Shown: one piece after another, positions 1 to 9,798 of the stretch
How the letters are laid out: each line of letters starts with the position of its first letter
Numbering within the stretch: the stretch's first letter is position 1
Source: Mixta tenebrionis
Lineage (GTDB): Bacteria; Pseudomonadota; Gammaproteobacteria; Enterobacterales; Enterobacteriaceae
Length of the DNA: 64,000 nucleotides
Assembly: GCF_006517625.1 (NCBI RefSeq)
Contig: NZ_VHQI01000002.1
Coordinates: 478,537-542,536, forward strand
Direction: 5' to 3'
Position numbers and translations under genes: made by a program
Notes under the pieces: model-generated
What the model was told of the DNA's origin: nothing
Database searches by the model: none
Seen by the model: only the letters and a program-made list of their open reading frames with translations

Positions 1-1863
1 CCGGTAACCGGCAACGGCAAAATCATTAACGAGCTGGAAGGCATCTTCGGCGGCGCCGGCTGGGAAGTGATCAAAGTGATCTGGGGCAGCCGCTGGGACG
101 AGCTGCTGCGTAAAGATACCAGCGGCAAGCTGATCCAGCTGATGAACGAAACCGTCGACGGCGACTATCAGACCTTTAAATCCCGCGATGGCGCCTACGT
201 GCGCGAGCACTTCTTCGGTAAATATCCGGAAACCGCTGCGCTGGTGAAAGATATGTCTGACGAAGAGATCTTCGCGCTGAACCGCGGCGGTCACGATCCG
301 AAGAAAATCTACGCGGCGCTGAAAAAAGCGCAGGATACCAAAGGCAAACCGGTGGTTATTCTGGCGCATACCATTAAAGGCTATGGTATGGGCAATACCG
401 CGGAAGGTAAAAACATCGCGCACCAGGTTAAGAAAATGAACATGGAAGGCGTGCGCTATGTGCGCGATCGCTTCAATGTGCCGGTAGCGGATGAAGCGCT
501 GGAAAAACTGCCGTACGTGACCTTCGAGAAAGGTTCCGAAGAGTACAACTATCTGCACGGTCAGCGTCAGAAGCTGGGCGGCTACCTGCCAAGCCGTCAG
601 CCTAACTTCACCGAGAAGCTGGAAATGCCGACGCTGGAAGATTTCCGTCCGCTGCTGGAAGAGCAGAATAAAGAGATCTCCACCACTATCGCTTTCGTAC
701 GCGCCCTGAACGTGATGCTGAAAAATCCGTCGATCAAAGATCGTCTGGTGCCGATCATTGCGGATGAAGCGCGTACCTTCGGTATGGAAGGTTTGTTCCG
801 TCAGATCGGTATCTACAGCCCGAACGGCCAGCAGTACACCCCGCAGGACCGTGAGCAGGTGGCGTACTACAAAGAAGACGAAAAAGGTCAGATTCTGCAG
901 GAAGGGATCAACGAACTGGGCGCCGGCGCTTCCTGGCTGGCGGCGGCAACCTCTTACAGCACCAACAACCTGCCGATGATCCCGTTCTATATTTATTACT
1001 CAATGTTCGGCTTCCAGCGCATTGGCGATCTCTGCTGGGCGGCGGGCGACCAGCAGGCGCGCGGCTTCCTGATCGGCGGCACCTCAGGGCGCACCACATT
1101 GAACGGCGAAGGTCTGCAGCACGAAGATGGTCACAGCCACATCCAGGCGCTGACCATTCCGAACTGCATCTCTTACGATCCGGCCTACGCCTATGAAGTG
1201 GCGGTGATCATGCAGGATGGCCTGGCGCGTATGTATGGCGACGCGCAGGAAAACGTCTATTACTACATCACCACGCTGAACGAAAACTACCACATGCCTG
1301 CGATGCCGCAGGGAGCGGAAGAGGGTATCCGTAAGGGTATCTACAAGCTGGAAACGCTGGCAGGCAGCAAAGGTAAAGTGCAGCTGCTCGGCTCCGGCGC
1401 CATCCTGCGCCATGTACGCGAAGCGGCGGAAATCCTGGCGAAAGATTACGGTATCGGTTCCGACGTCTACAGCGTGACTTCCTTCACCGAGCTGGCGCGT
1501 GACGGTCAGGACTGCGAACGCTGGAACATGCTGCACCCGACTGAAGAAGCGCGCGTGCCTTACATCGCTCAGGTAATGAACGATGCGCCGGCGGTGGCCT
1601 CCACCGACTATATGAAACTGTTTGCCGAGCAGGTACGCAGCTACATTCCGGCCAGCGACTATCGCGTACTGGGCACCGACGGCTTCGGTCGTTCTGACAG
1701 CCGTGAGAATCTGCGTCACCACTTTGAAGTCGACGCATCCTATGTTGTGGTGGCAGCGCTGGGTGAACTGGCTAAACGCGGTGAAATCGATAAGAAAGTG
1801 GTGGCGGAAGCCATTAGCAAATTCAATATCGACGCCGATAAAGTCAACCCGCGTCTGGCATAA
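1..1863 (+). CDS. aceE: Pyruvate dehydrogenase E1 component (3' part, truncated by window start)
   Basis: Thiamine-diphosphate E1 subunit of the pyruvate dehydrogenase complex, which decarboxylates pyruvate and acetylates the lipoyl groups of AceF. The frame is open from base 1 and reads PVTGNGKIINELEGIFGGAG, which matches E. coli AceE; about 620 C-terminal residues are visible and roughly 270 N-terminal residues lie outside the window. The ATG-like codon at base 67 is internal. Stretches such as LNRGGHDPKKIYAA and LNGEGLQHEDGHSH are typical of homodimeric bacterial E1. It ends 13 bp before aceF, with the aceF ribosome site in the gap (AGAGG), so the two are surely cotranscribed. Confidence 0.97.
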   Translation, partial: PVTGNGKIINELEGIFGGAGWEVIKVIWGSRWDELLRKDTSGKLIQLMNETVDGDYQTFKSRDGAYVREHFFGKYPETAALVKDMSDEEIFALNRGGHDPKKIYAALKKAQDTKGKPVVILAHTIKGYGMGNTAEGKNIAHQVKKMNMEGVRYVRDRFNVPVADEALEKLPYVTFEKGSEEYNYLHGQRQKLGGYLPSRQPNFTEKLEMPTLEDFRPLLEEQNKEISTTIAFVRALNVMLKNPSIKDRLVPIIADEARTFGMEGLFRQIGIYSPNGQQYTPQDREQVAYYKEDEKGQILQEGINELGAGASWLAAATSYSTNNLPMIPFYIYYSMFGFQRIGDLCWAAGDQQARGFLIGGTSGRTTLNGEGLQHEDGHSHIQALTIPNCISYDPAYAYEVAVIMQDGLARMYGDAQENVYYYITTLNENYHMPAMPQGAEEGIRKGIYKLETLAGSKGKVQLLGSGAILRHVREAAEILAKDYGIGSDVYSVTSFTELARDGQDCERWNMLHPTEEARVPYIAQVMNDAPAVASTDYMKLFAEQVRSYIPASDYRVLGTDGFGRSDSRENLRHHFEVDASYVVVAALGELAKRGEIDKKVVAEAISKFNIDADKVNPRLA

Positions 1864-1876
1864 GAGGTAAAGATTA

Positions 1877-3889
1877 ATGGCTATCGAAATCAAGGTACCG
1901 GATATCGGTGCGGATGAAGTTGAAGTCACCGAAATCCTGGTAAAGGTCGGCGACAAAGTTGAAGCAGAACAGTCGCTGATCACCGTTGAAGGTGACAAAG
2001 CGTCGATGGAAGTGCCTTCGCCGCAGGCGGGCGTGGTGAAAGAGATCAAAGTCAGTACCGGCGACAAAGTGGAAACCGGCAAGCTGATTATGATTTTTGA
2101 AGCCGAAGGCGCAGCAGAAGCTGCGCCGGCGCCGGCCGCTGAGAAACAAGCGGATGCGCAGCCTGCTGCGGCCGCGGCGGAAAGCAAAGAGGTAAACGTA
2201 CCGGATATCGGCAGCGACGAAGTTGAAGTAACCGAAGTGCTGGTAAAACCAGGCGATAAAATCGAAGCTGAACAGTCGCTGATCGTGGTTGAAGGCGACA
2301 AAGCCTCGATGGAAGTCCCGGCGCCGTTCGCCGGCACGGTGAAAGAGATCAAAGTCAGCACCGGCGATAAAGTCAGCACCGGCGATAAAGTCAGCACCGG
2401 CGATAAAGTCAGCACCGGCGATAAAGTCAGCACCGGCGATAAAGTCAGCACCGGCTCGCTGATTATGGTGTTCGAAACCGCAGCTTCCGGCGGCGCGGCG
2501 GCGAAACCGCAGGTGAAAGAGGAAGCGGCCAGCGCGCCAGCGGCCTCCGGCGGTTCTGCAACCAAAGAAGTCAACGTGCCGGATATCGGCGGCGACGAAG
2601 TGGAAGTTACGGATGTGCTGGTTAAGGCGGGCGATAAAGTCACCGCTGAGCAGTCACTGATCGTGGTTGAGGGCGACAAAGCCTCCATGGAAGTCCCGGC
2701 GCCGTTTGCCGGTACGGTAAAAGAGATCAAAATCAGTACCGGCGATAAAGTCAGCACCGGCGATAAAGTCAGCACCGGCGATAAAGTCAGCACCGGCGAT
2801 AAAGTCAGCACCGGTTCTCTGATTATGCTGTTTGAAGTTGAGGGCGCCGCGCCGGCGGCAAAACAGGAAGCTTCCGCGCCGACGGCAGCGCCGCAGGCTG
2901 AGAAAGCGTCCCCGGCTGCCGCTGCGCCGCAGGCTGCCGGTAAAGAAGAGTTTGCCGAGAACGACGCCTATGTTCACGCCACGCCGGTTATTCGCCGTCT
3001 GGCCCGTGAATTCGGCGTTAACCTGACGAAAGTTAAAGGCACCGGGCGTAAAGGCCGCATCCTCAAGGAAGACGTGCAGGCGTATGTGAAAGAGGCGGTA
3101 AAACGCGCCGAATCCGCGCCTGCCGCCGCAAGCGGCGGCGGTCTGCCTGGCATGCTGCCGTGGCCGAAAGTCGATTTCAGCAAATTTGGTGAGGTGGAAG
3201 AAGTTGAGCTGGGGCGCATTCAGAAAATTTCTGGCGCGAACCTGAGCCGTAACTGGGTGATGATCCCGCACGTTACGCACTTCGATAAAACCGATATCAC
3301 CGATCTGGAAGCGTTCCGTAAACAGCAGAATGCGGAAGCTGAGAAGCGTAAGCTGGATGTGAAAATCACGCCGGTGGTCTTCATTATGAAAGCGGTGGCT
3401 GCCGCGCTGGAGCAGATGCCGCGCTTCAACAGCTCGCTTTCTGAAGATGGCCAGAAGCTGACGCTGAAAAAATATATCAACATCGGCGTGGCGGTAGATA
3501 CGCCTAACGGCCTGGTGGTTCCGGTATTCAGGGATGTTAACAAGAAAGGCATCGTTGAGCTTTCCCGCGAACTGATGACTATCTCTAAAAAAGCGCGTGA
3601 TGGAAAATTAACCGCTGGCGAAATGCAGGGCGGCTGTTTTACTATCTCCAGTATCGGCGGTCTGGGCACTACCCATTTTGCGCCGATTGTCAACGCGCCG
3701 GAAGTGGCCATTCTGGGCGTGTCTAAATCCTCAATGGAGCCGGTCTGGAATGGTAAAGAGTTTGTGCCGCGCCTGATGCTGCCGATCTCTCTCTCCTTCG
3801 ACCACCGCGTAATTGACGGCGCCGATGGTGCGCGCTTCATTACCATCATCAACAACACCCTGAGCGACATTCGCCGCCTGGTGATGTAA
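1877..3889 (+). CDS. aceF: Dihydrolipoamide acetyltransferase (E2) with three lipoyl domains
   Basis: Core E2 subunit of pyruvate dehydrogenase; it carries the swinging lipoyl arms and transfers acetyl to CoA. Three lipoyl domains are seen, each with the DKASME lipoylation motif (lysines 41, 142 and 268), separated by Ala/Pro-rich linkers. An E1/E3-binding domain follows ([16 protein letters not shown] region, about 380-415), then the catalytic domain with the C-terminal active-site motif SFDHRVIDG. Length is 670 aa against 630 in E. coli. Most of the excess comes from extra STGDKV units in lipoyl domains 2 and 3 (five and four copies, where domain 1 has one). The gene follows aceE and is followed by a hairpin before lpd. 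Confidence 0.97.
   Translation: MAIEIKVPDIGADEVEVTEILVKVGDKVEAEQSLITVEGDKASMEVPSPQAGVVKEIKVSTGDKVETGKLIMIFEAEGAAEAAPAPAAEKQADAQPAAAAAESKEVNVPDIGSDEVEVTEVLVKPGDKIEAEQSLIVVEGDKASMEVPAPFAGTVKEIKVSTGDKVSTGDKVSTGDKVSTGDKVSTGDKVSTGSLIMVFETAASGGAAAKPQVKEEAASAPAASGGSATKEVNVPDIGGDEVEVTDVLVKAGDKVTAEQSLIVVEGDKASMEVPAPFAGTVKEIKISTGDKVSTGDKVSTGDKVSTGDKVSTGSLIMLFEVEGAAPAAKQEASAPTAAPQAEKASPAAAAPQAAGKEEFAENDAYVHATPVIRRLAREFGVNLTKVKGTGRKGRILKEDVQAYVKEAVKRAESAPAAASGGGLPGMLPWPKVDFSKFGEVEEVELGRIQKISGANLSRNWVMIPHVTHFDKTDITDLEAFRKQQNAEAEKRKLDVKITPVVFIMKAVAAALEQMPRFNSSLSEDGQKLTLKKYINIGVAVDTPNGLVVPVFRDVNKKGIVELSRELMTISKKARDGKLTAGEMQGGCFTISSIGGLGTTHFAPIVNAPEVAILGVSKSSMEPVWNGKEFVPRLMLPISLSFDHRVIDGADGARFITIINNTLSDIRRLVM
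2357..2455 (+). repeat. 18-bp tandem repeat inside lipoyl domain 2 of aceF
   Basis: Five identical copies of AGCACCGGCGATAAAGTC (encoding STGDKV) at 2357-2446 and a half copy at 2447-2455. They fall just before the last strand of lipoyl domain 2. The reading frame is kept. Lipoyl domain 1 of the same gene has a single copy-equivalent, so four copies are additional. Confidence 0.95.
2735..2815 (+). repeat. 18-bp tandem repeat inside lipoyl domain 3 of aceF
   Basis: Four copies of the same 18-bp STGDKV unit at 2735-2806 and a half copy to 2815. The first copy begins AGTACC instead of AGCACC; the others are identical to the domain 2 units. It occupies the same structural position as the domain 2 array. 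Confidence 0.95.
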
Positions 3890-3896
3890 CACGATA

Positions 3897-3918
3897 AAGG
3901 CCGGCTTAAGCCGGCCTT
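3897..3918 (+). terminator. Hairpin between aceF and lpd
   Basis: Perfect 9-bp inverted repeat AAGGCCGGC/GCCGGCCTT with a TTAA loop, 8 bp after the aceF stop. The T-rich tail is short (CTTCTTA), so it is probably a partial terminator or an mRNA-stabilising hairpin before the separate lpd promoter. Confidence 0.6.
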
Positions 3919-3997
3919 CTTACAGGTCAGGTCATCTCCGCTCAACCTGCCTGAATGAAGGAAATGGGATCTTACGGAGCCGAAGCGGTTTGCAGTC

Positions 3998-4016
3998 TGT
4001 TAACAATTCTGTAAAC
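3998..4016 (+). promoter_or_regulatory. Likely lpd promoter region with an ArcA-type site
   Basis: The sequence TGTTAACAATTCTGTAAAC resembles the TGTTA-spacer-TGTAA direct-repeat pattern bound by ArcA and aligns by eye with the E. coli lpd promoter region. It lies about 90 bp upstream of lpd in a 216-bp gap. Anaerobic repression by ArcA is inferred from E. coli. Confidence 0.45.
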
Positions 4017-4108
4017 TCTTGCGGTGAACGCGTCCCGGTGGATGAAGGGCGTACTGTGAAGCAGGAAAGTGACGTCTGACCCGCCGGAAAGTCAATTAAG
4101 AGGTCATG

Positions 4109-5533
4109 ATGAGTACAGAGATTAAAACCCAGGTAGTGGTGCTTGGGGCAGGTCCTGCAGGTTACTCTGCAGCCTTTCGTTGTGCGGATTTAGGTCTGGA
4201 GACCGTACTGGTAGAGCGTTACAGCACCCTGGGCGGTGTTTGCCTTAACGTTGGCTGTATCCCTTCTAAAGCGCTGCTGCACGTTGCTAAAGTTATTGAA
4301 GAAGCTAAAGCGCTGGCGGAACACGGCATCGTTTTCGGCGAGCCGAAAACCGACATTGATAAAATTCGTACCTGGAAAGAGAAAGTTATCAACCAGCTGA
4401 CCGGCGGTCTGTCCGGTATGGCGAAAGGCCGTAAGGTGAAAGTTGTTAACGGTCTGGGTAAATTTACCGGCGCGAATACGCTGGTGGTTGAAGGCGAAAA
4501 CGGCGCAACCACAATTAATTTTGATAACGCAATTATCGCCGCAGGTTCTCGTCCGATTCAGCTGCCGTTTATTCCGCATGAAGATCCGCGCGTATGGGAT
4601 TCCACTGCGGCGCTGGAGCTGAAAGAAGTACCGAAGCGTATGCTGGTTATGGGCGGCGGTATTATCGGTCTGGAAATGGGGACCGTTTATCACGCGCTGG
4701 GTTCAGAAATCGACGTGGTTGAGATGTTCGACCAGGTGATCCCGGCTGCAGATAAAGATGTGGTTAAGGTCTTTACCAAACGCATCAGCAAGAAATTCAA
4801 CCTGATGCTGGAAACCAAAGTTACCGCCGTGGAAGCGAAGGAAGACGGTATCTACGTTTCTATGGAAGGTAAAAAAGCGCCAGCCGAAGCGCAGCGTTAT
4901 GACGCAGTGCTGGTAGCGATTGGTCGTGTACCGAACGGTAAAAACCTTGATGCTGGCAAAGCGGGCGTGGAAGTTGACGAGCGCGGCTTTATCCGTGTTG
5001 ATAAGCAAATGCGCACCAACGTACCGCATATCTACGCTATCGGCGATATCGTTGGACAACCGATGCTGGCGCACAAAGGCGTGCATGAAGGCCACGTGGC
5101 AGCAGAAGTTATCGCCGGTAAAAAACACTACTTCGATCCAAAAGTTATTCCGTCTATCGCCTATACCGAACCGGAAGTGGCATGGGTTGGCCTGACCGAG
5201 AAAGAAGCGAAAGAGAAGGGGATTAGCTATGAAACGGCAACCTTCCCGTGGGCGGCATCAGGCCGTGCAATCGCTTCCGACTGCGCCGATGGCATGACCA
5301 AGCTGATTTTCGATAAAGAAACCCATCGTATTATCGGCGGTGCTATCGTTGGTACTAACGGCGGCGAGCTGCTGGGTGAGATTGGCCTGGCGATCGAAAT
5401 GGGCTGCGATGCAGAAGATATCGCGCTGACTATCCACGCACACCCGACGCTGCACGAGTCGGTTGGCCTGGCGGCAGAGATCTTCGAAGGCAGCATCACC
5501 GATCTGCCAAACCCGAAAGCGAAGAAAAAATAA
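4109..5533 (+). CDS. lpd: Dihydrolipoamide dehydrogenase (E3)
   Basis: FAD disulfide oxidoreductase that reoxidises dihydrolipoamide in the pyruvate and 2-oxoglutarate dehydrogenase complexes and the glycine cleavage system. Visible are the N-terminal FAD fold GAGPAGYSAAFRCADLG, the redox-active pair in GGVCLNVGCIPSKALL, the NAD fold around GGGIIGLEMG, and the C-terminal catalytic His-Glu region HAHPTLHESVG. Two ATGs are in tandem (4106 and 4109). The second is chosen because it gives proper spacing from AAGAGG (4098-4103) and the 474-aa E. coli length. A strong terminator follows. Confidence 0.97.
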   Translation: MSTEIKTQVVVLGAGPAGYSAAFRCADLGLETVLVERYSTLGGVCLNVGCIPSKALLHVAKVIEEAKALAEHGIVFGEPKTDIDKIRTWKEKVINQLTGGLSGMAKGRKVKVVNGLGKFTGANTLVVEGENGATTINFDNAIIAAGSRPIQLPFIPHEDPRVWDSTAALELKEVPKRMLVMGGGIIGLEMGTVYHALGSEIDVVEMFDQVIPAADKDVVKVFTKRISKKFNLMLETKVTAVEAKEDGIYVSMEGKKAPAEAQRYDAVLVAIGRVPNGKNLDAGKAGVEVDERGFIRVDKQMRTNVPHIYAIGDIVGQPMLAHKGVHEGHVAAEVIAGKKHYFDPKVIPSIAYTEPEVAWVGLTEKEAKEKGISYETATFPWAASGRAIASDCADGMTKLIFDKETHRIIGGAIVGTNGGELLGEIGLAIEMGCDAEDIALTIHAHPTLHESVGLAAEIFEGSITDLPNPKAKKK

Positions 5534-5560
5534 CTTTTTTCGGTTTCAATACGTTTGATA

Positions 5561-5587
5561 ACGGCTCCGCAAGGGGCCGTTTTTTTA
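5561..5587 (+). terminator. Rho-independent terminator after lpd
   Basis: Hairpin ACGGCTCC-GCAA-GGGGCCGT followed by a run of seven T. It begins 28 bp after the lpd stop. Confidence 0.9.
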
Positions 5588-6009
5588 TGCTTTTTATAAA
5601 TAACGGCTTAGCTAATTCATTATTTCTATTGTGAAAATTCTATCTTTTGAACAGAGCTTTTCAAAATAAATTAAATAACCTAAATGCATTTAATGAAGCT
5701 ATATCAGGTTTATTTTTTATTGATTAACTTATTAATAATAAAGAATATAACTATTGTTTTCTGGTTTTTTATTTATAGCGTACGTGTAGTTAATTAAGTA
5801 AAAGCAAAACAAAGTTGTCATAAAGCCTTTGTTTTTTAATCTGAGAGATGGGTTTGTCAGTGTATGAAATCTGCATGGTAATATTGTCGTATCTGGCGTC
5901 ATTTTGGTTTTTATTCCCGCTTTACCTTTTGTTTTTAAAAGGTTTTCGGTAGAGCAGAAAAATCAAAAATCAGTTTTTAAAAAGTTATTTTATTTCAATT
6001 GTTTAGCGT
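5588..6009. other. AT-rich gap between lpd and CRISPR array 1
   Basis: About 420 bp, very A+T rich. No conserved gene is recognised; the only coding candidate is a 34-codon hydrophobic ORF at 5848-5952. The last part leads into the CRISPR leader. Confidence 0.7.
5848..5952 (+). CDS. Possible small hydrophobic peptide (34 aa), unproven
   Basis: ATG at 5848 preceded by CTGAGAG, stop TAG at 5950. The peptide is mostly hydrophobic (segment VILSYLASFWFLFPLYLLF, ending KGFR), like a single membrane span with a basic tail. The T-rich DNA could give such an ORF by chance and the ribosome site is poor, so this is only a candidate. It is not recognised as any named family. Confidence 0.2.
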   Translation: MGLSVYEICMVILSYLASFWFLFPLYLLFLKGFR

Positions 6010-6085
6010 TCTTTAAAAATGCGGAAAGGTTGGTAGATTTTTAGGTGCTGTTTTTTTATTTATAAATCAGTAATATAATTTTAGA
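6010..6085 (+). promoter_or_regulatory. CRISPR array 1 leader
   Basis: AT-rich sequence directly before the first repeat. It shares with the array 2 leader the ordered blocks CTTTAAAAAT, GTTGGT, a T-run, TATAAATCA and ATAATTTTAGA abutting the repeat. Such leaders carry the pre-crRNA promoter and the adaptation (IHF/Cas1-Cas2) signals; it places the acquiring end at the low-coordinate side. Confidence 0.8.
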
Positions 6086-6785
6086 GTGTTCCCCGCGCCA
6101 GCGGGGATAAACCGTCTGCATCGTGACACCGTCATTCGAATCAACGGTGTTCCCCGCGCCAGCGGGGATAAACCGCCGAACACAGATAACACGGTATCTC
6201 TGACCGTGTGTTCCCCGCGCCAGCGGGGATAAACCGGTCTATAACGCTGCGCCATCAACGATAGAAATGTGTTCCCCGCGCCAGCGGGGATAAACCGCAT
6301 AACGCCTCCTTTCCTTTCGTTGTGTTGATGTGTTCCCCGCGCCAGCGGGGATAAACCGCTCGTCTCCCAGACCTTCTCCAGAAGAACGAAGTGTTCCCCG
6401 CGCCAGCGGGGATAAACCGCGATCGGTGCAGAACGCGCCGCCAACGTAGGGGTGTTCCCCGCGCCAGCGGGGATAAACCGGCAATAAACCGTTCCCGTTT
6501 TGCCGTGGCGGTGTGTTCCCCGCGCCAGCGGGGATAAACCGATATTTCCGTGGAGAGAATAACCGGATCTGTTGTGTTCCCCGCGCCAGCGGGGATAAAC
6601 CGCCGTGTTCACTCCGCCCCCTACCAATATAGCGGTGTTCCCCGCGCCAGCGGGGATAAACCGCCGCCGTATTCTGGCGCCGGTTTTGATTTCTGGTGTT
6701 CCCCGCGCCAGCGGGGATAAACCGGTCTGGCATCCGGAGTTCATCTCTCTGCGGACGTGTTCCCCGCGCCAGCAGGGATAACCTG
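6086..6785 (+). CRISPR. CRISPR array 1, type I-E, 12 repeats and 11 spacers
   Basis: 29-nt repeats beginning GTGTTCCCC, with a CCCCGC-GCCA-GCGGGG hairpin and ending GATAAACCG, at a constant 61-nt period (starts 6086, 6147 ... 6757). All spacers are 32 nt. The twelfth repeat (6757-6785) is degenerate in its 3' half (AGCAGGGATAACCTG), as is usual for the trailer end. The array ends 12 bp from the 3' end of the convergent permease gene. The repeats match those of array 2 and would be served by the Cas proteins encoded at 18-28 kb. Confidence 0.98.
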
Positions 6786-6797
6786 ATATCTGTTTTC

Positions 6798-8186
6798 TTA
6801 GCTTTCCGAATGTTCCAGCGCGATGCCAGCCGGGCGCTTTTTAACCCGCCAGAAATAGATCATCGTCAACATTACCAGCCAGACCAGCCCGGCGATAAGC
6901 GCCAAACGCGTTTCTGCTACTGCACCTAATACCCCAATGACCAACACCATAAAAATCAGCGTTACCACCGGCGCTATCGGCCAGCACGGAACCGGGAAGC
7001 GGATATTCTCGCGCTCCTGCGCTGTCAAACTGCGGCGCATGGCAAAATGAGACAGCAGAATCATCAGCCATACCCAAAGCGTTGCGAAGGCCGCCAGCGA
7101 AGCGATAAGTACAAATACGCGCTCCGGAATCAGGTAATTAAGCACCACGGCGCCCAGCAGCGCTATTGCCATAACAATCACCGTCATCCAGGGCACGCCG
7201 TTACTGGCAAGACGCAAAAAGCTTTTTGGCGCCATGCCTTCATTTGCCATGCCGTACATCATGCGCCCGGCACCAAAAATATCGCTGTTGATCGCTGAGA
7301 TTGTCGCGCTAATGACAATAATATTCAGCACGCTGGCCGCGCCCGGCATGCCTAAACCGTCAAAAATCAAGACGAAGGGGCTGCCCTGTTGACCAATACT
7401 GCTCCAGGGAAAGATCGCCATCAAAATAAACAGCGTACAGACATAAAACAGAATAACGCGCAGCGGAATGGTATTGATCGCCTGCGGGATCACTTTCTCC
7501 GGATCGCGCGCTTCCGCCGCCGTAATACCAATTATTTCGATGCCGCCAAAGGCAAACATCACAATTCCAAGCGAGGCGATAATTCCGCCAATGCCTTCCG
7601 GCGCAAAGCCGCCGTGCGACCAAAGATTTTCTACGCCGGTTGCCGGAAAGCTATGGCCGAAGCCAAACATAATCACGCCGACGCCAGCGGCAATCATGGC
7701 GATAATCGCTGCCACTTTGATCAGCGATAGCCAGAACTCTATTTCGCCAAATACCCGAACGTGGCAGAGATTTAGCGAACCGATAAAAAAGATAATGCTT
7801 AATACCCAGATCCAGCGCGGCACGTCGGGATACCAGAGCCCCATATAGATGCCGAAGGCGGTAACGTCCGCCAGACAAACGATGATCATCTCGAACGTGT
7901 AGGTCCAGCCGGTGATAAACCCCGCCAGCGGGCCGAGATAGTGACGGGCGTAGCTGCCAAATGAGCCGGATATCGGATTGCGTACCGCCATTTCTCCCAG
8001 CGCGCGCATCACGATAAATACCGCAGCGCCGCCCACCAGATAGGCAAGCAGCACGGCGGGGCCTGCTGCCTGGATGGCGGCGGCAGAGCCATAAAAAAGC
8101 CCGGTTCCTATGGCTGAACCAAGAGCGATAAAGCGGATATGACGAGCGCTAAGCCCGCGCAGCAGGTGTGGTTTTTGTTGTTGCAT
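6798..8186 (-). CDS. APC-family amino acid permease, ProY/HutT-like (probable histidine uptake)
   Basis: Inner-membrane amino acid transporter of 462 aa with about 12 hydrophobic segments and the family N-terminal motif [20 protein letters not shown]. It resembles E. coli ProY (cryptic proline permease) along its length, including [17 protein letters not shown] and [15 protein letters not shown]. Its position directly downstream of hutU-hutH on the same strand, 81 bp after hutH, makes histidine or urocanate the likely substrate; ProY homologues in hut loci are called HutT. The substrate itself cannot be read from sequence. The start ATG is preceded by CAGGACCCTGAT. Confidence 0.85.
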   Translation of the reverse strand: MQQQKPHLLRGLSARHIRFIALGSAIGTGLFYGSAAAIQAAGPAVLLAYLVGGAAVFIVMRALGEMAVRNPISGSFGSYARHYLGPLAGFITGWTYTFEMIIVCLADVTAFGIYMGLWYPDVPRWIWVLSIIFFIGSLNLCHVRVFGEIEFWLSLIKVAAIIAMIAAGVGVIMFGFGHSFPATGVENLWSHGGFAPEGIGGIIASLGIVMFAFGGIEIIGITAAEARDPEKVIPQAINTIPLRVILFYVCTLFILMAIFPWSSIGQQGSPFVLIFDGLGMPGAASVLNIIVISATISAINSDIFGAGRMMYGMANEGMAPKSFLRLASNGVPWMTVIVMAIALLGAVVLNYLIPERVFVLIASLAAFATLWVWLMILLSHFAMRRSLTAQERENIRFPVPCWPIAPVVTLIFMVLVIGVLGAVAETRLALIAGLVWLVMLTMIYFWRVKKRPAGIALEHSES

Positions 8187-8267
8187 ATCAGGGTCCTGAG
8201 AATAGTTGTATGACTACGAATATGCGAGAGGCCGGGGTTGCCCCCGGCAGGGTACAGAAAACAACAG

Positions 8268-9797
8268 TTACCGATAACTGGGCAGCTCGGCAGGCAGCAG
8301 CGCCGTTAAATGGCGAGCGGAAAGAAGCTCAATAGCAGATTCAATATCGGGCGCGAAGAAGCGATCGCGGCTGTAATACGCGACCCGCTCACGCAGGATA
8401 TGGCGCGCTTTCTCCAGCAGCGGGCTGGTTTTAAGCCCTTCGCGTAAATCGATGCCCTGACAGGCAGCAAGCCACTCGACGGCTACCACGCCTCGCGTAT
8501 TGGCGGCCATCTCCCACAGTCGTCTGCCGGCGGCGGGCGCCATCGAAACGTGATCCTCCTGGTTGGCGGAAGTTGGCAGGCTGTCAACGCTGTGCGGATG
8601 CGCCAGCGCCTTGTTTTCGCTCGCCAGTGCGGCGGCGGTGACCTGGGCGATCATAAAACCGGAATTTACGCCGCCGTTTTTAACCAGGAACGGCGGTAGC
8701 TGCGACATATGTTTATCCATCATCAGGGCGATGCGTCGCTCGGAAAGCGATCCAATCTCGGCAATCGCCAACGCCAGATTATCTGCGGCCATCGCCACCG
8801 GCTCGGCGTGAAAGTTGCCGCCGGAGATAACGTCGTTCTCTTCGGCGAAGACCAGCGGATTATCGGAAACGGCGTTGGCTTCAGTCAGCAGCACTTCGGC
8901 GGCCTGGCGAATCTGCGTCAGGCAGGCGCCCATTACCTGCGGCTGGCAACGCAGCGAGTAAGGATCCTGCACCTTGCTGCAGTTTTTATGCGAGCTGGCG
9001 ATATCGCTGCTGTCCGTCAGCAGGTGGCGGAACAGCGCCGCCGCGTCGATCTGTCCCCGCTGGCCGCGCGCCGTATGAATCCGCGCATCGAAGGGGCGTC
9101 GTGAGCCAAGCACTGCTTCAGTAGTTAACGCGCCGCAAACTACCGCCGAAGCAAACAGATCTTCAGCTTCGAACAGCCCGCGCAGCGCAAAAGCGGTAGA
9201 GGTCTGGGTGCCGTTAAGCAACGCCAGCCCCTCTTTGGCTGCCAGCGTAATCGGCTCCAGCCCGGCTTTTTTCAGCGCCTCCGCTGCGGGAAGCCATGCG
9301 CCCTGATAGCGCGCTTTGCCTTCGCCCAGCAGCGTTAGCGACATATGCGCCAGCGGAGCGAGATCGCCGGAGGCGCCCACCGAACCTTTGGCCGGAATAA
9401 AAGGGTAAACCCCGGCATTAACCAGCGCCATCAGCGCCTGAATCACGCTCAGGCGAATGCCCGAAAACCCACGCGCCAGGCTGTTGATCTTCAGTACCAT
9501 CATCAGGCGAACCAGATTGTCATCCAGCGGTTCGCCGATACCCGCCGCGTGCGACAGCACCAGAGAGCGCTGTAGATCTTCCAGCTCTTCTGCGGCGATG
9601 CGGGTTTGCGCCAGCAGCCCGAAGCCGGTGTTGATGCCGTAAGCGGTGCGGCCTTCAGCAAGGATAGCGTTTACGCAGGCGACGCTGGCGTTAATCGCCG
9701 GAATAGCGCTTTCATCCAGCGTCAGGGTTACCGGCTGGCTGTAAACCTCACGCAGCTGCGCCAGCGTGAGCGTACCGGGAGTCAGTGTCAGATTCAT
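8268..9797 (-). CDS. hutH: Histidine ammonia-lyase
   Basis: Converts L-histidine to trans-urocanate and ammonia, the first step of histidine degradation. Length is 509 aa, normal for the family. The Ala142-Ser143-Gly144 triad in [12 protein letters not shown] forms the MIO electrophile autocatalytically, and the N-terminal YGINTGFG motif is present. The start is 1 bp downstream of the hutU stop, so the two are translated from one message. The permease gene follows on the same strand. Confidence 0.97.
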   Translation of the reverse strand: MNLTLTPGTLTLAQLREVYSQPVTLTLDESAIPAINASVACVNAILAEGRTAYGINTGFGLLAQTRIAAEELEDLQRSLVLSHAAGIGEPLDDNLVRLMMVLKINSLARGFSGIRLSVIQALMALVNAGVYPFIPAKGSVGASGDLAPLAHMSLTLLGEGKARYQGAWLPAAEALKKAGLEPITLAAKEGLALLNGTQTSTAFALRGLFEAEDLFASAVVCGALTTEAVLGSRRPFDARIHTARGQRGQIDAAALFRHLLTDSSDIASSHKNCSKVQDPYSLRCQPQVMGACLTQIRQAAEVLLTEANAVSDNPLVFAEENDVISGGNFHAEPVAMAADNLALAIAEIGSLSERRIALMMDKHMSQLPPFLVKNGGVNSGFMIAQVTAAALASENKALAHPHSVDSLPTSANQEDHVSMAPAAGRRLWEMAANTRGVVAVEWLAACQGIDLREGLKTSPLLEKARHILRERVAYYSRDRFFAPDIESAIELLSARHLTALLPAELPSYR

Positions 9798-9798
9798 A

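Noticed and set aside
1084-2811. 575-codon minus-strand ORF with LSPVLT repeats
   Set aside because: Antisense shadow of aceE/aceF; its repeats are the reverse of the STGDKV repeat DNA, and aceF is clearly the coding strand.
6067-6744. Long minus-strand ORFs across CRISPR array 1 encoding repeated RFIPAGAGNT and GLSPLARGT units
   Set aside because: They are translations of the CRISPR repeats; similar ORFs occur across array 2 (15239-16952). No ribosome sites, and the pattern follows the repeat period.
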